From an uncultured Flavobacterium sp. (GTDB taxonomy: Bacteria > Bacteroidota > Bacteroidia > Flavobacteriales > Flavobacteriaceae), in contig NZ_CAMIHH010000145.1 of NCBI RefSeq assembly GCF_946220915.1, positions 1 through 6,129 of the forward strand: a stretch of DNA of 6,129 nucleotides, read 5' to 3'. This document shows positions 1-5,764 of this stretch, piece after piece. Made by a program: the position numbers and the translations under genes. Under the pieces are notes generated by a model. The model searched no databases, was not told the DNA's origin, and was given only the letters and a program-made list of their open reading frames with translations. The stretch's first letter is position 1, and each line of letters begins with the position of its first letter.

Positions 1-31
1 TTGTATTCACAAACCTTCAAAATTTATTTCC

Positions 32-256
32 ATGAAAAAGAACATTGACTTAGCCACGATCAAAAATTTCATCCTTACCAACGCATTAAACGAGAATGTA
101 ATGCTTATGCTTCACCCGTCTAACTTTGACAAACTGATCAGGACCGGAACGCAAAAAGTAAAATCCCTTTGCGTATCGGGCATCAATGTAATTCCCGATG
201 AAAATGATGAAATCAGCGAGGGCGAGATCGATGTCCTTGAAGTGAAGTTTAACTAA
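32..256 (+). CDS. Small protein of unknown function (74 aa)
   Basis: I do not recognise this protein. It is 74 residues long and starts with ATG, followed by a Lys-Lys pair and an A-rich leader, as is common in Bacteroidota. There is no signal peptide, no membrane segment and no cysteine pair. It has one Cys at about residue 47 and is probably cytosolic. The N-terminal third looks helical. It is followed by the hydrophobic run VMLMLHPSNFDKLI (residues 23-36), then a Gly-rich turn and a short acidic C-terminal part (residues 54-69) ending in what looks like a beta strand (VLEVKF). A real gene is supported by the well-formed terminator 50 bases downstream and by the lack of a better frame on either strand. 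The window starts only 31 bases upstream, so its promoter and left neighbour cannot be judged. It could be a remnant of a mobile element, but nothing else here supports that. Confidence 0.7.
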   Translation: MKKNIDLATIKNFILTNALNENVMLMLHPSNFDKLIRTGTQKVKSLCVSGINVIPDENDEISEGEIDVLEVKFN

Positions 257-305
257 TAATAAGTCCGCCATCAGGCGCTACAATATAAAGGTTGATTATT
301 TCCAG

Positions 306-330
306 GCCATCTTTCGGGATGGCTTTTTTT
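306..330 (+). terminator. Intrinsic terminator of the 74-aa gene
   Basis: The perfect 6-base-pair stem GCCATC/GATGGC (306-311 with 318-323) encloses a 6-base loop and is followed directly by seven T residues (324-330). It lies 50 bases after the stop codon at 256, in the right orientation to end that transcript. Confidence 0.9.
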
Positions 331-417
331 ATGTGCAATGCCTGCATATTGCTCATATTGCCGGCTCTGGTATAACCGGAATGCTGTTGCCGCCCTGTAA
401 GCATCTATTCGCTGCAT

Positions 418-444
418 AAAAAAAATCCCGGCGCTAACCGGGAT
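418..444 (-). terminator. Intrinsic terminator of the secreted-protein gene
   Basis: Read on the minus strand, this is a perfect 7-base-pair stem ATCCCGG/CCGGGAT (444-438 with 431-425) with a 6-base loop, running into a tract of T residues (A418-425 on the plus strand). It lies 21 bases beyond the stop codon at 466. Together with the plus-strand terminator at 306-330 it isolates the two convergent genes. Confidence 0.9.
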
Positions 445-465
445 CTTGCTTTAAGGCAACTTATT

Positions 466-963
466 TTAATTGGCAGTCAGCTCGCCTGAGCTTGCTATCG
501 CGGCACCCGAAAATACGCCTGTTAGAAAGTTATCGAGGTATTCCAGATTACCCTGTGTTATTGGTGTTGGCCTTATTTTCCTGTCATCCAAAAAGTATTT
601 TTCGCAGCTATTGGCTACGGTCCGCATTTGCATGGGGCCCATTTTTTCAAGAAATTTAAAATCTTTCACCTTTACAATGTACTGCCCGTTTTCCAACAGT
701 ATCACATACTCGAATTTGCAGTTGTTCTTCATCAGCCCGCTGCCGCCGTTGCCGGTAATTTCCATTTCTTTGGTATTTCCCTTCACAATATTATCCATAT
801 AGGCATCTACCATTAGCGCCGGACGGGATTCTACCAGAGCAACCACATTTACATTATCTACAGGAAATGATTTCTCCCAAACAATGCTTCCGTCTTCCGC
901 CCTGAAACTGTGCTGCGCCATTAGTGGGAGGGAAAATAATAGGGTAAAAAGTAGCTTTTTCAT
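466..963 (-). CDS. Small secreted protein, function unknown (possibly DUF4468-like)
   Basis: I chose the ATG at 963 (165 residues) over the in-frame ATG at 987, because from 963 the protein opens with a textbook signal peptide: MKK, a hydrophobic run LLFTLLFSLPLM, then A-Q. Cleavage after Ala16, leaving an N-terminal Gln, is typical of Bacteroidota. The product is therefore probably periplasmic. No lipobox Cys is present, so it is not a lipoprotein. The mature part has two Cys (about 82 and 120) that could form a disulfide. It also has alternating strands such as CKFEYVILLENGQYIVKVKDF (about 82-102) and a helix near 104-125. The overall pattern (a W-E-K start, a long alpha/beta stretch, a Lys/Asp-rich paired hairpin) recalls the DUF4468 (TBP-like fold) family of secreted Bacteroidota proteins, but this is a weak resemblance seen by eye. 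The gene stands alone, is transcribed towards the 74-aa gene, and has its own terminator. Confidence 0.8.
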   Translation of the reverse strand: MKKLLFTLLFSLPLMAQHSFRAEDGSIVWEKSFPVDNVNVVALVESRPALMVDAYMDNIVKGNTKEMEITGNGGSGLMKNNCKFEYVILLENGQYIVKVKDFKFLEKMGPMQMRTVANSCEKYFLDDRKIRPTPITQGNLEYLDNFLTGVFSGAAIASSGELTAN

Positions 964-1020
964 AATCTTAGTTTTTTGATTCCACATTCATTATATATCA
1001 TTTCTTATCGAATTCTATTG

Positions 1021-1028
1021 TAAAATTA
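1021..1028 (-). promoter_or_regulatory. Possible -7 box of the secreted-protein gene
   Basis: On the minus strand this reads TAATTTTA, one mismatch from the Bacteroidota -7 consensus TAnnTTTG, and lies 57 bases before the ATG at 963. About 20 bases further upstream there is a GTTTTT stretch rather than a proper TTG, so the call is weak. Confidence 0.3.
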
Positions 1029-1215
1029 TCCAGTAAAAACCCGATGGAAAAACTTATCCGGACATTTACAATTTATTTGTGACGTTACCTTAATACCAGG
1101 TTAATAAACTATGCCCGCATACCACTTTTTAACAGGAAAATTAGCTTAAAAGGATTTATAAGAATATTAGGAATACTTTACCATATAATTACAAGGCACA
1201 TAGTGGTTTAATGGG

Positions 1216-1223
1216 TAATTTTA
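1216..1223 (+). promoter_or_regulatory. Possible -7 box of the SRPBCC gene
   Basis: TAATTTTA lies 40 bases before the ATG at 1264 and has one mismatch from TAnnTTTG. No TTG is found 17-23 bases upstream. Either the promoter is weak, it depends on another sigma factor, or the real site is elsewhere in the divergent region. Confidence 0.25.
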
Positions 1224-1263
1224 TATTAAGGGATAAATAAACCAAACTTAAAATATCATAGAC

Positions 1264-2052
1264 ATGGGACTGACTCAAAATCCATCAAAACAAAATTTCT
1301 CGAAGTACGATCCGTCGGGTACCGACCCAAACAGGTATGCATCGGTATCAAACGAGCAGGAGGCCGACTCTTACCTGCACAAGTACAAAAAAAGCATTGT
1401 TCCCGGCCTTAGGGTAAATATCGGGAAAACAGAACGCATATTCATGGTGGCAGCCGGGGCCTACCTGCTGTACCGCGCGCTCGCTAAAAAGGATGACAAA
1501 AAAATACTGGAAGGCGTAGCCGCTGGTACTATGCTCTTCAGGGGGATCAGCGGTTACTGCCCGGCTTACGACCTTATAGAAAGGTCGGGCAGGCTGCAGG
1601 GCGGAAATATCTCGATAACAACTTCGCTAAGCGTAGATAAACCTGTAGATGAAGTATACAACGCGTGGAGGCAGCTGCAAAACCTTCCGCTTTTCATGGA
1701 TCACCTGCATAGTGTAGCTGTAATCGACAATTATAAATCGGAATGGAAAGCCAAGCTTCCTGCGGGGATCGGCACCGTGAGCTGGACGGCAGAAATACTA
1801 ATGGACGAACCTAACAAACTGCTAAGCTGGCACTCAATGCCGGGATCTGCCATAGACAATGCCGGTAAAGTTAGGTTTAAAGATAATGGCAGCTCTACCG
1901 ACATAGAAGTGACCATTTCCTACCACGCACCAATGGGTAAAGCTGGCGAAATTGCAGGAAGCCTTTTGACTCCTGTGTTTGAAAAAATGATACACAGCGA
2001 CATTGAAAATTTTAAGAAATATATTGAAGTAGGAACCGCGCCTGCACATTAA
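1264..2052 (+). CDS. YgaP/DUF2892-like membrane segment fused to an SRPBCC domain
   Basis: This 262-residue protein has three parts. Residues 1-50 are polar, likely disordered, and rich in Asn, Ser and Pro. Residues 51-105 resemble the YgaP-type transmembrane domain (DUF2892): VNIGKTERIFMVAAGAYLLYR with a hydrophobic helix at about 58-73, a basic loop KKDDKK, a second apolar helix at about 82-95, and the closing G-Y-C-P-AY motif (97-102), the counterpart of the usual G-x-CP-xY. Residues about 115-255 look like a polyketide cyclase/dehydrase (SRPBCC, START-like) domain: a beta strand SITTSLSVDKP, the helix DEVYNAWRQLQNLPLFMDHL, the W-x-A-E-I strand region, and a long C-terminal helix. Such folds bind lipids or other hydrophobic ligands, but no ligand can be read from the sequence. 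The protein probably sits in the inner membrane with the SRPBCC domain in the cytosol. The arrangement matches a known group of uncharacterised membrane proteins (COG5637-like), which in other bacteria often appear in stress-related settings. Here it is a single gene with a terminator behind it. Confidence 0.85.
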   Translation: MGLTQNPSKQNFSKYDPSGTDPNRYASVSNEQEADSYLHKYKKSIVPGLRVNIGKTERIFMVAAGAYLLYRALAKKDDKKILEGVAAGTMLFRGISGYCPAYDLIERSGRLQGGNISITTSLSVDKPVDEVYNAWRQLQNLPLFMDHLHSVAVIDNYKSEWKAKLPAGIGTVSWTAEILMDEPNKLLSWHSMPGSAIDNAGKVRFKDNGSSTDIEVTISYHAPMGKAGEIAGSLLTPVFEKMIHSDIENFKKYIEVGTAPAH

Positions 2053-2078
2053 AGACAGATTTATGTTTAAAGAGAAAG

Positions 2079-2101
2079 AGCTGCTTCAGGGCAGCTTTTT
2101 T
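2079..2101 (+). terminator. Intrinsic terminator of the SRPBCC gene
   Basis: The stem AGCTGC/GCAGCT (2079-2084 with 2091-2096) has a 6-base loop and runs into six T residues (2096-2101). The A residues before the stem pair with the T tract and lengthen the helix. It lies 26 bases after the stop at 2052 and separates this gene from the NTPase-recQ-fmt operon. Confidence 0.85.
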
Positions 2102-2145
2102 GCTTTTTTAGGTTGTGTTAATTTGTGTAATTCGCGATTAAATAT

Positions 2146-2176
2146 TTTACAAGTCACTACTGATTGTTTAAATTTG
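2146..2176 (+). promoter_or_regulatory. Probable promoter of the NTPase-recQ-fmt operon
   Basis: TAAATTTG at 2169-2176 is a full match to the Bacteroidota -7 consensus TAnnTTTG. A TTTA at 2146-2149 is at about the correct distance (roughly 20 bases) for an imperfect -33 element. Transcription would then begin near 2180-2185, only about 10 bases before the GTG at 2194. It is the only promoter-like sequence between the terminator at 2079-2101 and the operon. Confidence 0.5.
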
Positions 2177-2193
2177 CGGCTTATTTAAAAAAC

Positions 2194-2733
2194 GTGGGCA
2201 AGGAAATTGTTGTTATTATAGGCGGTCCCGGATCGGGCAAAACCACCCTCATAGAGAAGCTGACGGAAAAAGGATATACCTGCTATCCTGAGATTTCGCG
2301 CGAAGTAACACTCGAAGCGCGCAGGAATGGCATTGAACAGCTTTTCCTGGAAAAGCCATTGCTGTTTAGCGAACTGCTGCTGGAAGGGCGCAAAAAACAA
2401 TACTACAATGCTTTGGCCGAAGAAGCCGATATCATTTTCATAGACCGTGGGCTTCCCGATGTACTGGCCTATATGCATTACATTGGCGACTCCTACCCTG
2501 CTTTTTTTGATGAAGCCTGCCACGATCATAAATATACCCGCATTTTTTTCCTGCCACCATGGGAGGAGATCTACACCGCCGATGACGCACGTTATGAAAA
2601 TTACGAACAGGCCAGGCTTATATCCGGGCATTTGCAGGAAACCTATAAAAATTATGGCTACGAGCTGACAGAAGTGCCGAAAGATACCCCTGATAACAGA
2701 ATTCTTTTTATCTTAGGGCAACTTTCAAAATAA
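2194..2733 (+). CDS. P-loop NTPase, AAA_28 / NadR-kinase-like (179 aa)
   Basis: This is a small cytosolic P-loop NTPase of the AAA_28 type, related in style to the ribosylnicotinamide kinase domain of NadR and to deoxynucleoside kinases. Counting from the GTG at 2194, the Walker A motif is GGPGSGKTT (10-18), preceded by the strand EIVVII. PEISREV (32-38) matches the family's E-x-x-R-E element. IIFIDRGLPDVLAY (80-93) is the Walker B strand with the DR pair that in kinases contacts substrate. DDARYENYEQA (130-140) is a likely lid region. No in-frame ATG exists between the TGA at 2161-2163 and the Walker A. The choices are TTG 2164 or GTG 2194. I prefer GTG because the TTG lies before and inside the promoter-like TAAATTTG, and because starting at M-G-K-E-I gives the family's usual short lead into the first strand. 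It is the first gene of an operon and ends 2 bases before recQ. Its substrate is not known. Confidence 0.85.
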   Translation: MGKEIVVIIGGPGSGKTTLIEKLTEKGYTCYPEISREVTLEARRNGIEQLFLEKPLLFSELLLEGRKKQYYNALAEEADIIFIDRGLPDVLAYMHYIGDSYPAFFDEACHDHKYTRIFFLPPWEEIYTADDARYENYEQARLISGHLQETYKNYGYELTEVPKDTPDNRILFILGQLSK

Positions 2734-2735
2734 CC

Positions 2736-4628
2736 ATGCAGCAGGCACTCGAGATCCTGAAAAAATACTGGCAGCATGACACCTTCAGGGAACCGCAGGA
2801 CAAGATCATCCAGTCGGTACTCGAAGGCCGGGATACTTTTGCCCTCATGCCTACAGGCGGAGGCAAGTCGGTTTGCTTCCAGGTGCCGGGCATGATGAAA
2901 GAAGGGCTGTGCCTTGTGATCTCGCCGCTCATCGCACTGATGCGGGACCAGGTACACAACCTGGCGCAGCGCGGCATAAAAGCCATTGCACTTACAGGCG
3001 GGATCCCCGCCGATGAGCTGAGCGACCTGCTGGACAACTGCAAGTTCGGGAACTATAAATTCCTCTACCTGTCGCCGGAGCGGCTGCAGTCGGAATGGGT
3101 AGTGGAGCGGCTCAAGGACCTGCCCATTAACCTTGTTGCTGTGGATGAAGCCCACTGCGTGTCGCAGTGGGGGCATGATTTCCGGCCAGCTTACCTGAAA
3201 ATATCCGCACTTAAAAAGCAATTGCCCCATGCGCCTTTTATCGCACTAACAGCTTCGGCAACAAAAAGGGTGCAGGAAGATATAATTACGCAACTGGCTC
3301 TGAAAGCCCCGGCCCTCTTCAAAAAATCGTTCGCAAGGGAGAACATTGCCTATATGGTTTTTGAAATAGAAGACAAACTGCACCGCATAAAGCAGATTCT
3401 GGCAAAAAATCCCGGCCCCTCCATAATATATGTACGCAACCGCAAGGCCTGCCACGACATTTCGCAGCAATTGCAATCGTTGGGCTTTACATCTACACTA
3501 TACCACGGTGGCCTGAAGGAGGCCGAAAAGGAGAAGAATATGCAATTTTGGCTAAAGGAGCGCGCACAGGTGATGGTAGCCACCAATGCATTCGGGATGG
3601 GCATCGATAAGCCGAATGTCCGTACAGTGATCCATATACAACTGCCGGAAAACCTGGAAAGCTATTACCAGGAAGCAGGGCGCGCAGGCAGGGATGGGCA
3701 AAAGTCGTATGCTATATTGCTGGTTAGCCCATCGGATATCCGTTCGGCGCAAAGCCAGTTCATTGACGTACTGCCGGACAGGACTTTCATAAAAGGGCTA
3801 TACCACAAACTCAACAGCTTTTTGCAGATAGCCTATGGTGAAGGCATAGATGAAACCTACCCTTTTAACTTTACAGAGTTTTGCAGGCGCTATAGCCTGC
3901 CCGTTGCCAAATCCTACAACGCACTGCAATTCCTCGACAACCAGGGAATCCTGACATTATCAAGGCAATTTTCAGAAAAGGTAAGCCTGCAATTCATCAT
4001 TCCAAGCAAGGAAGTAATGCGCTATACCAGCCTGAATCCTGCCGATGAGGAAATGATCCTGGCGATACTGCGGAATTATTCTGGCATATTTGAAATGGAG
4101 ACCGCCATTAACACGAGCCTTGTGATCAAAAAAGCAAATGCAACGGAAGAGGAATTAATGAAACTTTTACAACGGCTGCATCAAAAGGATGTGATCACCC
4201 TGAAAAGTACCGGTAACGACAGCAGCATTACCTTTAACGAAATGAGGGAAGACGACCTTACCATCAACAGGGTAGTTAAATTCCTGGAAAGGCAGAATGA
4301 AATAAAAGCCCGGCAGTTTGCATCGGTCATTAATTACATTACTGACAGCGCAACCTGCAAGAGCCGCCTTATCCTTGATTACTTTGATGAAAAAGATACG
4401 GCTGAGTGTGGCACCTGTTCTTACTGCATTGCAAAAATCAGTAAACCAAAAAGCCCGGTGGATTCGGCGAATGCCATATTGGCAATACTCCGTGATCAGC
4501 CAATGGCATCGCGCGATATTGAAAGCCAATTGCAACTCACGCCCGACGAAACCGTGTTTGCACTTAAGCTGCTATTGGACAGCAACCGCATAAAAATGAA
4601 TACAAACAATTATTATACACTGAAATAA
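2736..4628 (+). CDS. recQ: RecQ-family ATP-dependent DNA helicase, short form (630 aa)
   Basis: This is a superfamily 2 DNA helicase that unwinds DNA 3' to 5' in recombination and fork repair. All core motifs are present: the motif 0-type FREPQDKII (17-25), Walker A MPTGGGKS (38-45), Ia VISPLIALMRDQV (61-73), DEAH followed by the RecQ aromatic loop CVSQWGHDFRPAY (137-153), III LTASAT (171-176), IV IIYVRNRK (230-237), V VATNAFGMGIDKPNVRTVIH (281-300), and VI QEAGRAGRDGQ (312-322). The zinc motif uses C541, C558, C561 and C564, with the same 17-3-3 spacing as E. coli RecQ. However, it lies some 200 residues after motif VI, not about 50, because of a helical, winged-helix-like insert at about 345-530. 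A short winged-helix-like tail (574-630) follows, and there is no HRDC domain. The ATG at 2736 is 2 bases after the NTPase stop, and the stop codon abuts the fmt ATG, so it is the middle gene of an operon. The Bacteroidota often have a second, longer RecQ; this one looks like the shorter paralogue. Confidence 0.95.
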   Translation: MQQALEILKKYWQHDTFREPQDKIIQSVLEGRDTFALMPTGGGKSVCFQVPGMMKEGLCLVISPLIALMRDQVHNLAQRGIKAIALTGGIPADELSDLLDNCKFGNYKFLYLSPERLQSEWVVERLKDLPINLVAVDEAHCVSQWGHDFRPAYLKISALKKQLPHAPFIALTASATKRVQEDIITQLALKAPALFKKSFARENIAYMVFEIEDKLHRIKQILAKNPGPSIIYVRNRKACHDISQQLQSLGFTSTLYHGGLKEAEKEKNMQFWLKERAQVMVATNAFGMGIDKPNVRTVIHIQLPENLESYYQEAGRAGRDGQKSYAILLVSPSDIRSAQSQFIDVLPDRTFIKGLYHKLNSFLQIAYGEGIDETYPFNFTEFCRRYSLPVAKSYNALQFLDNQGILTLSRQFSEKVSLQFIIPSKEVMRYTSLNPADEEMILAILRNYSGIFEMETAINTSLVIKKANATEEELMKLLQRLHQKDVITLKSTGNDSSITFNEMREDDLTINRVVKFLERQNEIKARQFASVINYITDSATCKSRLILDYFDEKDTAECGTCSYCIAKISKPKSPVDSANAILAILRDQPMASRDIESQLQLTPDETVFALKLLLDSNRIKMNTNNYYTLK

Positions 4629-5576
4629 ATGGAACGTTTACGAATTGTTTTCATGGGAACACCCGAATTTGCCGTGGGAATCCTGGACACCATATACCAG
4701 CACAACTATGATATTGCCGGCGTGATTACCGCACCCGACAAACCAGCAGGCCGCGGCCAGAAGGTAAAATATTCGGCCGTAAAGGAATATGCGCTCGAAA
4801 AAGGGCTTACACTTTTACAACCTGCAAACCTTAAAGATGAAGCTTTTTTGACAGAGCTGAAAAGCCTCAATGCCAACCTTCAGGTTGTAGTAGCCTTCAG
4901 GATGCTGCCCGAAGCCGTTTGGAAGATGCCGGACCTGGGCACTTTTAACCTGCATGCTTCGCTTCTGCCGCAATACCGGGGGGCAGCGCCCATCAACTGG
5001 GCAATCATCAATGGTGAGCAGCACACCGGTGTAACCACCTTTTTCATAGACGAAAAAATTGATACCGGGGCCATGATACTCAAGCAGGAAATTGAAATAG
5101 GCCCTGATGAGCAGGCAGGTGTACTGCACGACCGCCTTATGGACCTTGGCAAAGATGCCGTAATAAAAACACTGGCACTTATAGAAAGCGGCAAAGCAGA
5201 CACTACAGTCCAGCCCGTAACCGGCGACCTGAAGACCGCCTACAAGCTGAACCGGGAAAATTGTAAAATTGACTGGGCAAAACAGGGTAGGGAAATACAT
5301 AACCTGGTGCGCGGGCTTAGCCCCTACCCCGCCGCATGGTGCCTGCTAAAAGACGGCGAAAGGGAATGGGACGTAAAAGTATACGAAACAGAGTTTGTAA
5401 ATGACTGCCATGGCCAGCCCACAGGCGCTGTTATAGTCGGTAACAGGGAGATCATGGTTGCGGTAAATGATGGATTTATAAAAATAAAGAGCCTTCAATT
5501 TCCTGGCAAGAAACGCATGAGTGCAAGGGAGCTGCTTAATGGCATGGCATTTTCTGCAGGGGCAATTGCCGTATAA
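4629..5576 (+). CDS. fmt: Methionyl-tRNA formyltransferase
   Basis: Fmt transfers a formyl group from 10-formyltetrahydrofolate to the amino group of Met-tRNA(fMet), making the initiator tRNA for translation. At 315 residues it has the normal family length. The N-terminal formyltransferase Rossmann domain opens with IVFMGTPEFAV (6-16). The loop DKPAGRGQKV (37-46) carries R42, the counterpart of the Arg in E. coli Fmt that helps recognise the tRNA acceptor stem. The catalytic triad is complete: N107 and H109 in FNLHASLLPQYRGAAPINW (106-124), and D145 in IDTG (144-147). The C-terminal OB-like tRNA-binding domain begins near 205, with RGLSPYPAAW at 228-237. VVVAFRMLPEAVW (86-98) is the form seen in Bacteroidota in place of the common VAYGQILP. 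The ATG follows the recQ stop with no gap (TAAATG), which suggests translational coupling. A peptide deformylase gene, a frequent neighbour in other phyla, is not seen here. Confidence 0.97.
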   Translation: MERLRIVFMGTPEFAVGILDTIYQHNYDIAGVITAPDKPAGRGQKVKYSAVKEYALEKGLTLLQPANLKDEAFLTELKSLNANLQVVVAFRMLPEAVWKMPDLGTFNLHASLLPQYRGAAPINWAIINGEQHTGVTTFFIDEKIDTGAMILKQEIEIGPDEQAGVLHDRLMDLGKDAVIKTLALIESGKADTTVQPVTGDLKTAYKLNRENCKIDWAKQGREIHNLVRGLSPYPAAWCLLKDGEREWDVKVYETEFVNDCHGQPTGAVIVGNREIMVAVNDGFIKIKSLQFPGKKRMSARELLNGMAFSAGAIAV

Positions 5577-5590
5577 CCCTGAAAACACTG

Positions 5591-5608
5591 ATTGTTTAAC
5601 ACAATTTT
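5591..5608 (+). terminator. Weak hairpin after fmt, doubtful terminator
   Basis: ATTGT (5591-5595) and ACAAT (5601-5605) can pair around a 5-base loop and are followed by only a few T residues. The stem is short and AT-rich, so termination here would be inefficient. It is the only hairpin candidate between fmt and hup, and some read-through into hup is possible. Confidence 0.25.
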
Positions 5609-5645
5609 AATAAAACAAGCTTCATTGTGCACATTTTGAAAAAAG

Positions 5646-5654
5646 TTATCAACA
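5646..5654 (+). promoter_or_regulatory. DnaA-box-like 9-mer upstream of hup
   Basis: TTATCAACA differs by one base from the general DnaA-box consensus TTATCCACA. It lies 27 bases before the -33 element of the hup promoter. A single near-match in AT-rich DNA can be chance, so this is a low-confidence site. Confidence 0.25.
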
Positions 5655-5680
5655 ATTAATTTGAAAAATGCCCAAAATAC

Positions 5681-5710
5681 TTGTGTGGTTTGGATTTCCT
5701 ATTAAATTTG
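5681..5710 (+). promoter_or_regulatory. Promoter of hup (Bacteroidota type)
   Basis: TTG at 5681-5683 and TAAATTTG at 5703-5710 are separated by 19 bases, which fits the Bacteroidota primary sigma-factor consensus (TTG, 17-23 bases, TAnnTTTG) without mismatch. Transcription would start near 5717, leaving an A-rich leader of about 48 bases with no Shine-Dalgarno sequence before the ATG at 5765. This is the best promoter in the window, in keeping with strong expression of HU. Confidence 0.75.
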
Positions 5711-5764
5711 TAGTACAGGAGTAGAAAATACTATAATTTAACCAAACAATTAATAGCAATTATT

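Larger units (their letters stand above)
964..1263. other. Divergent 300-base intergenic region
   Basis: This AT-rich stretch separates two divergent genes and holds no credible coding frame, RNA gene or long repeat. The only sites I can point to are two identical TAATTTTA boxes, one facing each gene (listed separately). Two short look-alikes, ttatccag and ttatccgg, lie near 1026 and 1055 and are probably chance. The length leaves room for regulator binding, but I see no clear palindromic operator. Confidence 0.6.

Noticed and set aside
470..802. 110-codon plus-strand frame opposite the secreted-protein gene
   Set aside because: The minus-strand frame has a proper signal peptide and terminator. 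The plus-strand product is low-complexity, rich in Ser, Leu and Pro, and would lack a terminator at the right place.
964..987. Upstream ATG at 987 as the start of the secreted protein
   Set aside because: It would add eight polar residues (MWNQKTKI) in front of an otherwise ideal signal peptide that begins at the ATG at 963.
1091..1110. Possible operator accttaataccaggt in the divergent region
   Set aside because: The arms pair over only four bases (ACCT/AGGT), which is expected by chance in 300 bases.
2185..2631. 148-codon open frame on the minus strand inside the NTPase gene
   Set aside because: It is a shadow of the plus-strand NTPase, which has Walker A and B motifs. The antisense product shows no domain or sensible start context.
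2658..3230. Long open frame on the minus strand (190 codons) across the NTPase/recQ junction
   Set aside because: It runs antisense through RecQ motifs that are unmistakable on the plus strand. Its product is rich in His, Pro, Gln and Cys, has no recognisable domain, and overlaps two real genes.
2194..4628. NTPase plus RecQ as a possible phage-defence pair
   Set aside because: Some defence systems pair an ATPase with a helicase, but here the genes are packed with fmt and followed by hup, with no nuclease, integrase or other defence gene. Conserved housekeeping order is the simpler reading.
4815..5300. 161-codon open frame on the minus strand inside fmt
   Set aside because: It lies wholly within fmt, whose catalytic residues are intact. 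The antisense product looks random and Cys-rich.
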